From: Megamerina dolium
Lineage: Eukaryota > Arthropoda > Insecta > Diptera > Megamerinidae
DNA length: 64,000 nucleotides
Direction: 5' to 3'
Assembly (NCBI GenBank): GCA_963854835.1
Contig: OY978525.1
Coordinates: 108,942,917-109,006,916, forward strand
The position numbers and the translations under genes were made by a program. Below, in pieces: positions 44,655 through 56,844 of the stretch. The stretch's first letter is position 1. Each line of letters starts with the position of its first letter. Below the pieces are notes generated by a model. The model was not told the origin of the DNA. It did not search any database and saw only the letters and a program-made list of their open reading frames with translations.

Positions 44655-45755
44655 ATTTTTGCCTCACTAAATACATACATACAATAACAATACTTTATTT
44701 ATGATCAATTAAGAGATAGTACATACTAGGAAGTTCATTCAGAAAATGCAGTAGCAGCTTAAGTGGTAATGTATTGTTCGCCTAGAATTTTAGGCTTTTA
44801 ATCGTAGACATTTTTTTTTTTTTTTTTGTTACAAATTTATATTGTCGAATAAATATTTCATTACTTTCGGAGCATTTATGTATATCAAGCGGTTTTCATC
44901 AGTTAGATCAAACGCAGTGCGAACGTTCGGTCAAAATATTCACATTTTACGAGGAGCCCTATACAAATATCAATATACCTTTAGCCACAACTGTAAATAA
45001 GTAACTGTATAGTGTGTAATCAATAATACATATATAAAGAAAATAATATTGTTCTCTGAATTTCCAGCTTTTAGATTGTATAATATTAATTAGATGCAAT
45101 TACGTATGTGCTTACAGTTCATTTCAAATCTCAATTATAAATATACTGGGTAGTCCGGTGTTGAAACGGTAAGTCATCCAAGCGCAACTCTTTAGTTTAG
45201 TTCATGAAGAAAATCAAATCTTCATGTAGTGCAGTGCCGGCCACACGAATACTAAAACATTTGCATAAGTGTGCGTGTGCCAAACGGTATGCGTGGCTAA
45301 ATAAAAACTGTGAACTGTAAAAAAAAAACTGTAATAAAACTGTAATCATATTGTCGTTTACTTTTGTCTTGCTTGATCACTTAATGTGTCAAAAACACTC
45401 ATTCATAACAAAACTGAAGTGCTACAATAATACTGTTAAAATATTTCCTTATTTGTTGATGTAAATTAAAAAAAAAAAATTGAAATATCTAAATACATTT
45501 TATTGTTGAACAATGTCGTCATGCCGTCATCGGTGTACTTTTCAAACTCAAAAAATAATTCTAGCTACTTCTAGCTACGCCCAGCTCTGATTTGAAAATC
45601 AAAAAAAAAAAAAAACTAAACTAAAAATTGAACATTTTGTGATTAGTAATAATTCTGATTAATTTTAATAATTTTTATTTTGATTAATCTAATGAATTTT
45701 TCATAAGAATTAAATTTAATCAGTTCCGCTGATTAAACGATAGGCTAGCACATAT
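44655..45755. other. Upstream flank of the nuclease gene, no other feature recognised
   Basis: AT-rich with T- and A-runs (44811-44827, 45470-45480, 45600-45615). It may hold regulatory DNA, but no specific site can be supported. Confidence 0.5.
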
Positions 45756-45758
45756 GTA

Positions 45759-46158
45759 CATTAGGGTGGATTACGAAAAAAAAGTATGAAAGTTACACGC
45801 CTAGTTTGAAGAATTATGCTGAAAGATTTCGAGGACAAAAAAACATTTTCTTTTTCTTAACCCTTTTAGAATCGTAAAAATTGTTTTTTTTTATCATATC
45901 ACAGTTGTTGATTGTCCGATTCTTAAAAATTATAGCTTGTTGAAAAGCTATGGAGAAGGGCAATAATTAAAAATCACACGAGCCTATAAAAAATCACATT
46001 CAGGTTCCCCTGAAGGCTCTAAAGGTTTTGGAGGTTCTAAAAGGGTTAAAAAAAATTTTTTATTGTCCCGAGCAAGTTTCTACATAAGCTTTCAAACTAG
46101 AGGTGACATTTTGAAACTTTTTTTTTTTTTTTTGTATGTGGAGCGGTTCACCTTAATG
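45759..46158. mobile_element. 400-bp MITE with about 110-bp inverted ends
   Basis: The ends CATTAGGGTGGATTACG (left) and CATTAAGGTGAACCGC (right end, minus strand) lie inside TA (45757-45758 and 46159-46160). Similarity continues inward on both arms: CTAGTTTGAA, a GCTTATG/TTATGCT block, an AACATTTT/AAATTTTTT block and AACCCTTTTAGAA. There is no coding capacity. A TA duplication suggests mobilisation by a Tc1/mariner-type transposase. The flank TGTACA is palindromic, so a 6-bp duplication cannot be excluded. Confidence 0.75.
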
Positions 46159-46286
46159 TACATTAACATTTGAAATCATTACAAAATACAAAAAGCGTAG
46201 TACTCGTAGTTGTATACAGGTTTCAAGACGTCAATCTGGTTGCTGGTTTATCAGCATAAACTACAAACTTCCTACAACCTATTAAA

Positions 46287-46640
46287 ATGGCCTTCTGATC
46301 TCTAAGTCGTGGGTTTCAATCCCCGGCTCAAGCATACCAAAATTTGATATCGAAAAGATTTTTCTTTCGAACTGCACCCACCTGTCGGCAAGAATTGGCA
46401 ATTTTTCCGATTGCCAATTGCTTCTTAAAAGAGCTCTGTGACAAAACTAAGATAAAGTGATGTCACAAGGGCTCTGCCGTTCCGAGTCGGCTAAAGTAAG
46501 TAGGTCCCTTCTAATGTTGTCCCAATTTAACAAGCACAACAGTTTTGGAAGAGAAGCTCGGTGGTATCATAACAATGGGCTTATCCTGGCTAAAGTGTGT
46601 CCTCTCAGAGAGACGGCAACTACATAACCTAACCTAACCT
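46287..46640 (+). mobile_element. tRNA-derived SINE, copy 5, 5' truncated, plus strand
   Basis: The copy begins within the tRNA-like part (ATGGCCTTCTGATCTCTAAG), lacks the A box, keeps a B-box-like GGTTTCAATCC, and runs to the tail AACCTAACCTAACCT. The flanks repeat AACCTATTAAA (46276-46286 and 46636-46646). The first five bases of that repeat equal the tail unit, so priming by base-pairing with the tail is plausible. Confidence 0.88.
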
Positions 46641-46649
46641 ATTAAATTC

Positions 46650-47638
46650 ACTACTGTAACACTTTTTGAAAAATATTATGGACCATCTTACAAAAGCCAT
46701 TATTCTTTTTATTTGAACACATATATTTCGTATATAGATTTTCATAAATAATTATTTTCAAAAATACCTAATTCAACAACGTATCAATTGCTACCATGCG
46801 ACTATGGCTCGTATCAATACCAATTAGAATAACAAGGAAAATGGTAGGTACTCAAAATATCAAATATTAAACTTAAAAACTAATATTAACAGGAAATGTA
46901 TATGTATAATATACCGTAAGTTGAAATGTAAACATAAGAATAAGCATTTGCAAAATTTCCATTTCGTTGCATATCTATGAAATCTGGCTCCTTCAAAAAG
47001 TTTTCTTTTCTTTTTTTTTTTTTTCTTGTTAACTAAAAACTTTTGACTATTTTCAACTGTAGTTATTTTAGTTTGTACATACTGCTTATTATAATTTTTT
47101 TTTTTTTTAAGATATATATCATACTCAGAGTTGTGCTCATTATAGTTGTTATATTTTGTATCTTTTTCGCTTCAATATTACATACTTAATACCTTGTCAT
47201 AATAAATTCATAATTGGTTAATCAAATTGATTGAAATACATGCTCTCTCTGTCTCTTTCTCATTGCCGTGCTATGTATCTTAAAATCTCTTAGAGTCTTC
47301 AGCCTGCAGCAGCCTTTCAGAATGCCCAGTACACCAGTTACCATAAGCATTGTTTTATTACTCCGACTTTTGTTGAAGATTAATGTCTTGGTATTAATAT
47401 CTAGATTCTTATATTGACAACATACAGTTTTGTGACTTCGACAAGGTTAGAGGTTGGGCCGAAAAAATTAAGTGTCATTATCACTGATTACCTATCGAAT
47501 AACAGAGTTGCTTTTGAAAGTTAAATATGCCTCCGTAATAGCATTAATTTTCACTTACTGATTAGATAGGATTTTCAGAACATAATCCTGCTTCGAGCTC
47601 CAACCTCATTTTGTAGCTGACATCATAAACCGAAATGC
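46650..47638. other. AT-rich spacer, nothing recognised
   Basis: About 1 kb with T-runs near 47000-47110; no coding homology. Confidence 0.5.
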
Positions 47639-47640
47639 GA

Positions 47641-48924
47641 AATGGGAGCGGTTCCAGAACTACCCGACCTAATAAAAAAAACACAACAAATTTGGGAAAT
47701 TTTTTCTTTATTTCTCAACATAATCTCCCTTTAGCTCGATACACTTTTCCCAGCGATATTCTATAGCTTCGATACCCTGTTTATAGCATGAACTGTCTAG
47801 CTCATTTAAATAGTCATCTACCGTAGACTTCACCTCTTCATTGTTTGCAAATCTTCTACCACCAAGCCATTTTATCAAATTTGGAAATAAAAAATAGTAC
47901 GAAGAAGCTAAATCTGGCGAATAAGGTGCGTGCTGAAACAATTCGAGTTTTAACTCGAATGATTTTGGCCATCGCAATAGCGGTTGTGCGAATTGGTGCA
48001 TTGTCTTGATGAAACAACACGTTCTTTTTCGCCAAATGCGACCTTTTTTCTTTAATTTCATCACTTAAATGCTGCAACAAATTAGCATAATACTTGGCGT
48101 TGATTGTTTTTCCTTTTTGAAGATAATCAATAAAAATTATCCCATGTGCATCCCAAAAAATAGATGCCATAACCTTGCCTGTCTTCGCCTTCTTTGGACA
48201 CGGTTCTCCCTTTTCAGTCCACTGTTTTGACTGCTCCTTTGTCTCAGGTGTGAAGTGGTGGACCCATGTCTCATCCATTGTTATGTATTGATGCAAAAAC
48301 TCGCCTGTATTACTGTGAAACATCGCCAAACATTCTATAGAAACATCTTCACGACGTTGTTTTTGTTCTATTGTGAGCAAACGCGGCACCCATCTTTGAC
48401 ACAGCTTTTTCATCTCCAAATTTTTGATCAAAATACGAGGTATAGCACTTTTTGAAATGCCTGTAATTTCACCTAGCCCACACACCTTCAGCCGGCGATC
48501 ATCGAATATCATTTTGTGAATTTTCTTAACCGTCTCTGATCTGGTCACTTCAATTGGTTGACCACTACGGTCTTCGTCTTGGCAGCTCGTACGACCTGCC
48601 GTTTAAACTCTGCCAGCCAATATTTTATAGTCGTAAACGAAGGAGTAGACTTCCCCAGAGTATAATCTAGTTCGGTTTTAAGACCGAACTTTTCAAATGA
48701 AAGTATTGAATTACATAACGGTGACCAATTTTTTCTATGTTTACAATTTCACTGAGGTCGTTAACTTTCGATGGCTCCATAAAACATATTGAACAACGTG
48801 GTGGCCTTGAAACTTAAAACGTATGTTTTATAGGGTTGCCACTTTTCACCAAAGTCATTTTTTTTTTTTTCAAACTGCTGCCGCGGTATATATGGAAGGT
48901 CGGGTAGTTCTGGGACCGCCCTCG
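47641..48924 (-). mobile_element. Irritans-type mariner, second full-length copy (dead)
   Basis: The right end, minus strand, reads CGAGGGCGGTCCCAGAACTA with TA at 48925-48926. The left end is the mutated counterpart (GGAGCGGTTCCAGAACTACC), and no TA is visible there. The element is 1.28 kb. Confidence 0.88.
47708..48720 (-). pseudogene. Broken irritans-group mariner transposase, copy 2
   Basis: The N-terminal part (48720-48550) is frameshifted (LDYTLGKSTPSFTTIKYWLA is recognisable). The main open stretch begins at 48548 and includes KKIHKMIFDDRRLKV, LGEITGISKSAIPRIL, KKLCQRWVPRLLTIEQKQ, ITMDETWVHHFTPETKEQ, GKVMASIFWDAHGIIFIDYL and NVLFHQDNAPIRTT. Frames shift near 47960, continuing with FQHAPYSPDLASSYYFLFPN and EAIEYRWEKCIELKGDYVEK to 47708. 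The third catalytic aspartate has become tyrosine (SDYYLF expected, SYYFLF seen), so the protein would be inactive even if the frames were joined. Confidence 0.92.
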
Positions 48925-48929
48925 TAGCA

Positions 48930-50395
48930 TAGCATTTAAATACTAACGATTTGAAGAAAGCTCTTAAATAACAGAAGTGGCAATAATAATGTACACATGT
49001 ACATTTAATAAAAGCATTCATATGGATGATGCAAATGTATACAATATCCAATTATTATATTACACATCTCAGAAGTTTTCAAATATCTTTAATATGCATC
49101 ATTGCATTATCTTTTCTTATGATACATTGTTTTTGTATTGTATTTTTTCATTTTTTATTGTTGTATAGCATTATAGTATTATTTTTCTTTTGTAAGCATT
49201 TTGTAGCCTTTTTATAAGTGCTTAGAGTATTGTTGGCTAGGTTGGGACGGCAAGTGAATTGGGACACTAGCATAATAATGAGCAGCTCAGATATGGTTTA
49301 CTTGGACACTATACCTATACGTTTTTGCATATTATTTGAAACTCGTAAAAATTATTTTTATATTTATGCTCTCATTTAAAATCTGCAACTCAAAATATTA
49401 ATTTCAATATTAATTGATTTCTTTTCGATTGATGTCCCAAGAGAAAAAGTGATCTCTGATTCTTCAAGAGACTTGTTTTTCTTTAATATGCCATCAAAAA
49501 CCTCATCTAACTGATGCGACAATCCTCTATGCAATATACAATATGTAAGTAAATATAAATATTTGAAGCAATTCACAAATCTTATGCAAAAACTATTTAC
49601 AAAAATAAAATAAATCAATTTTATTGCATTTTTATATTATATTATATACATACTTACATAATACATATGCAAATAATGTATACAAATACAACATACATAT
49701 GTACATAGCATGTATACATACTTGCTCCCATACAAATTGCTATTTGATGTCGCAGCCAAAGTTAAGCTGATTTTCAGCTGAATTGTTTTCTACATTTACA
49801 ATGTAGCTGTTGTTATTTTGATAAATTCGCATATCAAATTTCAATGCAATAAAAATACACACTCGTATTAGTAGACGTATAAATAAAGCAATAGGTACTT
49901 ACATTACGAACACATTCATCTATACATAGTACATATAATCTATATACTATCTAATGTATTTTAAGATTACCCTCGATTGTTTGTATGATGACAAAAATTC
50001 ATAATATTAGAATAAATGTATCGTATACATAGTAAATACATACATATGTATATGTATGGATATAACAAATATAGCTATGCTTTCATTTTTATAAGGATAT
50101 GCGAAAAAAGGATTTTATCTCGAGATTATAGCAACATTTTCACTTTGTGAAAATTACAAAATAATAACATACTGCTTCATCTGACATCAGTTGACTACAT
50201 ATTAATAGTATCAAAAACCATGTTCCTGCTATTAATAAGTTCAGCTGGCTATATTATTTTAATCAAGCATATATAAAGGGTTAGGCGATTGAAGTGTTAC
50301 CTATTCAAGCGACCACATATTCGTTGTGTGAAATTATTTCTTATTAATTCAAATTACAGAAATTGTAGAAATAATCGAAATTTCAAAATCCATTC
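48930..50395. other. AT-rich spacer, no gene recognised
   Basis: ATACATA-type repeats (49640-49720, 50020-50070) and short open frames only. Confidence 0.5.
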
Positions 50396-50399
50396 ACTC

Positions 50400-51412
50400 T
50401 AGCTCGATGTGGCCACCTTTTGCCTTGACTGCAATTGCAAGCTTCACGAATGTGATCTTCCGGTATTTTGGCCCATTCCTGGACAATAGCTTTCTTCAGC
50501 GCATTCATACTGGCATATTTTTTAGTTCTCACCTTGCTCTCCCAAATGGCCCAGATGGAATCGTCTATCGGATTTGCATTTGGCGAATTCGAAAACCATT
50601 GGGTGGGCGAAATAAAATGTGGAACATGATTTTTTTGACCATTCTTAGTTCACACGAGCCTTATGAGATGGTGCCAAGTCTTGTGGGAAGGTTCATGGTT
50701 TATGATCGAAATGTTTGCGTGCCCACAGCTCTAAAACAACTTCCAAAACATTTTCTCGATAATAATTAGCATTTACTTTGACACCAGGCTCGATGAAAAC
50801 GAGAGATTGGAGAGCATCCACAGCGACGGTCACAGCTAGCCATGACATTACTTGAGATGGAAAATTACTTCAGGTGGCCATTCGTAGTCACAAATTTTCG
50901 GTAGTGCATTCAGTAAAGTAAACACGATCATTTTGAGATTTTATGAGCTGCTCAATAGGTGAATTTTTCTTATCAGAGAACACAATGTTTGGAAATTCGC
51001 AACGTTCGTGCAAGCGTAACAACTCCTTTGCTCTTTCGAGTCTAACTTTTTGTTTCTTTGGTGTAAGATCGTTTGGAACTTATAAGGCTTTACATGGAGC
51101 TCATCTTGGAATATGCGTTTGATGCTTCGCTGGAATATTCTCAATTCTTTGGACATTTGATTACCACTACGACGTGAATTTCGTTCAAGTCGAACCTTCA
51201 CTTTCCGCACCATTTCTGGTGATATTGGTGCTTTTTTTTTCGTCCACCACCATATCGTTTGGCAATGCTGCCTGTACCATTGTAACGATTTATGGTACGA
51301 TACACAAACATTTTATTCATTTTGAGGTGTTTGAGCTCACGAATAATAGCTGGTTGACATTTTTCAGCCAAATATAACATAATCACACTATTACGCTTGA
51401 ATTCCATTTCGA
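50400..51412 (-). pseudogene. DD37-type Tc1/mariner transposase relic
   Basis: The minus strand from 51407 reads MEFKRNSVIMLYLAEKCQPA, then IIRELKHLKMNKMFVYRTIN, YNGTGSIAKRYGGGRKKK (HTH region with GRK linker), and from 51213 MVRKVKVRLERNSRRSGNQM, LRIFQRSIKRIFQDELHVKP and YKFQTILHQRNKKL. Later blocks are scattered over frames: EPSHKTWHH (where a DxAPSHK motif is expected, so the second aspartate is lost), HFISPTQWFSNSPNANPIDD, IWAIWESKV and WAKIPEDHIREAC. By eye, about 37 residues separate the positions of the second and third acidic residues, as in maT-like/DD37 proteins. Many stops occur between 50640 and 50940. Terminal repeats were not identified. Confidence 0.75.
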
Positions 51413-51504
51413 ATAACTTTTATTCTATAAAATTTAGACACAAATGCTTGTGGTAGTTTGTAAACAATATAAACAGCTGTTATTGGTATAAATTTCATGT
51501 AGTT

Positions 51505-51985
51505 GGCAACAACTGTAATGACGTCAGCCTGAAGATCATAAGTAGGATAACTCTTACTAACAGGTGTTACTTTGGGTTAAGTAAGTAATTGAGTAGTCGA
51601 GCCCTCTTTCGAAGATCGAAGACTCTACAGGTTCCTCATTATTCCAATTTTAACATATGGCACAGAAGCATGGACAATTTCCACCACTGATGATAGGATG
51701 TTTAGAGTTTTCGAGAGAAAAGTTCTGCGCAGGATCTTCGGACCTATTTGCGTTGATGGCGAGTACCGAATGAGGTACAATGATTAGGGTAATTCAGCAC
51801 CCGCTGGAGGAAGCAGAAGAAGAGGAAGACGAAACCTCCGTTGGAAGGACCACGTGTTGGATAGTCTGGCGACGCTTGAAATATCCAATTGGCTCCAGCA
51901 GGCGAAGAACAGAGAAGACTGGCGCCGCATTATATGTTCGGCCTAAATCGATCATCGGTTATTATGGCCATTATGTGGTGGAGTT
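51505..51985 (+). mobile_element. LINE 3' fragment, third copy of the 17958-19048 family
   Basis: Nucleotide-level similarity to 18490-19015 starts at AACTGTAATGACGTCAGC and runs through ACAGGTGTTACTTTGGG, the TTTTCGAGAGAAAAGT block and GACCTATTTGCGTTG, to GGCCTAAATCGAT. About 90 bp of the middle (the LYADIDIVKRI region) are deleted. All frames are broken. Confidence 0.8.
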
Positions 51986-51989
51986 GTCC

Positions 51990-52640
51990 ACCACATCTTC
52001 AGGCTCTTCTGCCATCGTATCGGTTAAGTTCATATAACTTTTATAAATTAGTCATACCTAAGCTGTATGAAGAATTTTATCGATTTGCTTTTCTAAGCAC
52101 CAAGGGTACATGTAGTTCCTCAGGTAAAGTTCAGGTACTACCCAGGTACTACCCAAAGATGATTTACTGTAGTTCCATAAGATCGTTACAGAAAATCATT
52201 ATTTGAAACTGAGACTGCATGATCTCACAATGGACATTTGCTGACCTAACAAAAATCTTTCAATTGCTCATGGAGACCCATCAAAGCACCTACCTTGTAT
52301 AGTACAAGGTTTAACACTGTGTGAGTTCAAATTCTTGTTGTTTTTTTTTACCTTATAAAACGTTCAAATTGTATGAATAAGTGAAGGATTTTACTTCGAT
52401 TTAATGCGAAGAAACATATGCGTTGGAATAATTTCTGTGAATTATATTTTCGGCAGTAATACAAATAATTTTGCATAGATAATAAATTTTGTTATTTTCT
52501 TTTTTTTTTGCATTTTTTTTTTTGCAAACTTGAGAGTTACTTTATTCTAATTTTAAATTACAAAAATTACGCGACTTTGAAAGGCAGCTGCATTAACTAG
52601 TGATGGGCGTAAACTCCTATTTTTTTGGGACTTTGTATGG
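51990..52640. other. AT-rich spacer, nothing recognised
   Basis: The last 20-30 bp (CTTTGTATGGGAGCTACATT) resemble the (GTCC)-repeat family, into which the next SINE inserted. Confidence 0.5.
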
Positions 52641-52650
52641 GAGCTACATT

Positions 52651-53041
52651 CTTTTTTTTTTTTTTTTGTTATTATGGCTGCCCTCTCTCTAAAAGGACAC
52701 ACTTAGGTCAGAAAGGCTCATTGTGATACCACCGAGCTTCCCTTCCAATACTGTTGTGCGTATTAAATTTGGACATCATTAGAAGCGACCTACTTATATT
52801 AGCCGGTTCCGACCGGCAGAACCCTTGTGACATCACTTTATCTTAGTTTTGTCACAGAGCTCTTTTAAAAAGCATTTTTGGCAAATTGTTACTGCCGAAT
52901 GAATTGCCAATTGCTTGCCGACAAGTGGGCACCGTTCAAATGAAAAATATTTTCGATAGTCATTTTTTTTATGCTTCAATCGGTGATTGAATCTATGACC
53001 TACAGATCAGAAGGCCAACGCACTAACCACTGAGCTACGGA
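52651..53041 (-). mobile_element. tRNA-derived SINE, copy 6, with target duplication
   Basis: Flanked by GAGCTACATT (52641-52650 and 53042-53051). The minus strand begins near TCCGTAGCTCAGTGGTTAGT (A box TAGCTCAGTGG) and ends, at the left, in a poly-A tail (plus-strand T-run at 52652-52666). The body is as in copy 2. Confidence 0.88.
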
Positions 53042-53109
53042 GAGCTACATTAAGTAGCGGGCTGATTCCTTTCATTATCTCAACAATGTGTAAAAATGTA
53101 AAAAGTGTT

Positions 53110-53450
53110 GTCCTAAGCGAAAAGACCCCTGAAGGGGTCTTTGGCGGAGCTTTTCTTCCATTACTGCTGTGTGTGTAAAATTTGGACAGTATTTGAAGGA
53201 AGCAACATATTTTAGCCAGTTTCGAATGGCAGAACTCTTGTGACATCACTTGTTCTGAGCTTTGTCAAAGAGTTCTTTTAGAAACTTTTCCATGGCAAAT
53301 TGTTATTGCCGAATGAATTGCCAATTGCTTGCCGACAAGTGGGCATCGTTCGAAAGAAAATTCTTTTCGATAGTAAATTTGTTTATGCTTCAGTCGGGGA
53401 TTGAATCCATGATCTACAGATCAGAAGCCCAACGCACTAATCAGTGAGCT
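53110..53450 (-). mobile_element. tRNA-derived SINE, copy 7
   Basis: The A box is weaker (CAGCTCACTGATTAGTGCGT) and the first bases are missing. The B-box region is GGATTCAATCCCCG. The body matches copy 6 closely through CCGAATGAATTGCCAATTGC. The 3' end near 53110-53150 includes AAAGACCCCTTCAGGGGTCT on the minus strand, an extra short hairpin. Confidence 0.8.
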
Positions 53451-53506
53451 GAAAGTTATGGCGGTTCAAAATTAAAAATAATTCCCCAACTTTGTATGGG
53501 GAGTCA

Positions 53507-53765
53507 TGTTAAATTTTGGACAGTGATGGAAGAGACTTAATAGCCGAATATAGACGGAAGCATTCTAGCGGTATGACTATTTTTAACCTTTATTACTGAC
53601 CCATTTTAGGTTTTTTCATGGCAAATTTTCACCGTTTGAAGTCAATTACTTGCTAACGGGAGCGCTCAGTTCGTAAGAAATGTTTTTATGAAAGATTACT
53701 GCTGAATAGCTTATAACCGTGGTTCGATTTCACGAGCTCATACACAAAATACACTAACCAATAGG
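53507..53765 (-). mobile_element. Diverged tRNA-derived SINE relic, copy 8
   Basis: The SINE block order is preserved (AAATTTTGGACAG at the left, TTTCATGGCAAATT, TTCGTAAGAAATG, GTGGTTCGATTTCACGAGC near the B-box position, then CACTAACCAATAGGACTGCC for the A-box end), but with many substitutions. It is probably an older copy. Confidence 0.6.
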
Positions 53766-53769
53766 ACTG

Positions 53770-54714
53770 CCAAATCAAAATGTCAAATATGTCAAATTCA
53801 TATGTCGAAATGTCTAAAATTAATTAATTAATGCTATTCTCGTTTATTATACCTTTAAGTAATAAATTTTTAGGATTGGATTCTCACAAGTTAAAATATT
53901 TGTATGGGATCTTTTGTTCGACAACCTTAGCATTGGCACTTCAATTGCATTAATTTGTTCATTCCAATTTTTTTGATTACATGTTTTTATTTGTATGTAG
54001 GATCTTCTTCAATGTTTTTTTGAAATGCAAGTAAATGCAATAGCATACAAATACAAACATGTATTCCCCGATGTCTTTCTTCTTCCACACACTCACATAT
54101 GTACATTTATATGTATGTATGTATGAGTACACATAATAATGCTGAGCCGAATCAAAAAAAAAAAATAAGTAAGATCAAATCCTCAGCCATTTTAAATTAA
54201 ATTCTTCTTTACCTCAATGAATGATGTTCCTTCGGGACAAAATGGAACACAATAATAACAAAATGAAAAATATACTATAGCAAAAAAAAAAATTGTATGT
54301 TTGCATTTACAATATATTGTGTGTGTGTGTGTATATGCATGTGCATACGATAAAACACATAAGAAAATACAAATACAAATAGAAATGATTTAAAAACTCA
54401 AGAACAAATACAAGTCGATGAGGAAGAAGCAACATAAGAATTACATACCTACGAGTAAGCATAAGAAAATCATACAAAAAGTTAAAAGAAATTATTCGTC
54501 TCTATATACAGTAAACATGTAGCATATATGTATAAGAGTAGATATTGTATTTGCACACTTTATACTCGTATATATATAGCTACTCAATTCTTTCATATTC
54601 TTAACATACATACACACAAACAAGCAAACAAATGCCAAAATACTTTTATTCACGTACACTATATGGTAAGTATGTGAAATGAGAGGAGAAGACGACATCA
54701 CGCACGTAAGCAAT

Positions 54715-54753
<39 letters not shown>

Positions 54754-55018
54754 CATCAACATCTTTAGAAAAATGCACAAGAAGATCAAGTCTTATATGT
54801 TGACTGCCAACAACAGTAGCTGCACACTGAATAATAAAAGCAAAGACTGAAAAAATAGTAATTTCTCCCCTCCTCACATAAGCATATGTAGGCATTGTTG
54901 CTTTAGGCTATTTCCTAGATTTTTTCTCATTCTATGTAGAAAAAAAAAAACAAATTTTTTATTTCAATTCTTCATATTGCTTTCACATTATATTCTTTAC
55001 TTTACACATGTCCTTTTT
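53770..55018. other. AT-rich spacer with microsatellites
   Basis: (GT)n at about 54318-54332, ATGTATGTAT runs at about 54105-54125 and a (CAA)n tract at 54713-54752. No gene recognised. Confidence 0.6.
54713..54752. repeat. (CAA)n microsatellite
   Basis: About 13 units of AAC/CAA, beginning with one ATA interruption. Confidence 0.92.
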
Positions 55019-55019
55019 T

Positions 55020-56347
55020 TACACCCTGCATAATGCAATATGCATGGTATATTCATTTCGGTCAGATGTTTGTGTTCACTTGAAGGAATCTCCGGACATA
55101 TATATATATTCGTGATCAGCGTCGATTAAATATTCGATTTAACGATGTCCGTCCGTCCGTCCGTCAGTCTGTCACCTGGCTGGTTCGCACAATAACTTGA
55201 GTAAATATTGAGCTATTTCGACGAAATTTGGCACAAGAAACCTATGATCCAAGCGTACGGAGGGGATTGATATTGGGTATGATCGGTCAATAGCCACGCC
55301 CACACCAAGCATTCAAAGCGACTAACCTCGGAATTTTCAAAATCTTTAACTTGCTATAACTCACATAATATACCACTTGGGACATCAATATTTTGCACAT
55401 AGAGCTATATTATACTACTATATAACCTCGCCAAAAAAGGGTGAGCCACGCCTACTTTCTAGCGCAGCTCCCATACAAAGTGTCTGTACTTCTTTTAAAT
55501 TGAAACTGCTGTCACTTCTACAATCTTCTGTCTAGAATAACCATAATTGACACTTAGATTAACATGGCAGTGAGAAATAACATGGCAGAAAATCAGTGTG
55601 CCAAGCCCACTCCTTCATGGGTCTCCCATACAAAGTCGAGGGAATTAAACTAAAACTTTTAAGCTCCATAACATGCAAAGTATTCAGCGTAGAATAACGA
55701 GATTTAAGGTGTGGATTAGTATTGTAAGAGCAATTAGGCTCACTGGAAATGGGCGCACCACGCCCACTGTTTATCGTAGCCCCCATACAAATTTTAAATG
55801 GAAACAGCTGTAACTTCGGCAATATTCTGTCTAGGATAACCATAATTGACACTTAAATTAATATCGTAGTCGGCAAAAATCTGGCAGAAAATCAGTGTGC
55901 CACGCCCACTCCTTCATGAGTCTCCCATACAATGTCAAGGGAATTAAACTAAAACTTTTAAGCTCCATAACTTACAAACCATTTAGCGTAGGACAACCAA
56001 ATTTAAGGTGTGGATTGATATTGAAAAATTAATTAGATATACAAGAAAGAGATACGTCACGCCCACTTTTTATATAGCTTCCGTACAAAGTCTCGGATTT
56101 ATCTTAAACATTAAAACACCCATAACTTACTAATTAATACGCCTAGGTCAACCCATTGCAACCTATGTAGTTTAGTATTATAGGCAGAAATTGATCCTCC
56201 AAAATTGGTGAGGTACACCTGCTTCTTAATGTAGGTCCTATACAAAGTAGTGGAAGAAAAGGATGGATATACGAGCAAACTTTTTATATATATCTCTACA
56301 TATGCAGGGTATAATTTGGTCGGCCCCAGCCGACTGTAAGGAGATTT
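55020..56347 (-). mobile_element. (GTCC)-repeat interspersed element, inverse copy
   Basis: The same element as 27205-28806, reading on the minus strand. The left edge ACACCCTGCATAATGCAATA mirrors that copy's right edge, and the right edge GGTCGGCCCCAGCCGACTGT mirrors its left edge. GTCC is present four times (55147-55162). Internal units recur with a spacing of 299 bp (AATCAGTGTG at 55591 and 55890). It is about 270 bp shorter than the other copy. No coding frame was found. Confidence 0.78.
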
Positions 56348-56844
56348 TTTTATTTTTCGTTTTACTCAAACTTAATTTACTTGCTTGTAAATGAAATGAA
56401 GGGAATTTGGGAGAATATATACAAAGAAAAGTAGGTATTTATTTATAAAATACAATAACAACCATAGTGAAAAATCGATGTAAAAAATGTCGAAAAATAA
56501 AAAAAGGACATTGCAGCCACCTTATGTGTAAATCATAGACGAATGCTAATAGCAATATTTATTTCTCATTCTGTAAAGATTCAGCTCGATATATTTTGTT
56601 AGGGTATAAGCATGGGAGAGCCCACTGAAAGGAAAAAAAAATAATAATAAATTTCTTCGTATAGAGCATATTTTTATGTGAATATAAAAAGCCAAATTTT
56701 TTGTATCTAACGTCCATATAAGGACTGGCTCAAGGTCAACGTTGAAACTTGCGATCGAAATTACTCAATAAATTTGCAAGTTTTCTTTACAGTATGGGTA
56801 TCAAAATAAAGGTCTTTTTAATACATTTTCAGTGAAATATAACA

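Noticed and set aside
54492..54895. Leucine- and cysteine-rich open frames on the minus strand
   Set aside because: Both come from the (CAA)n microsatellite at 54713-54752.
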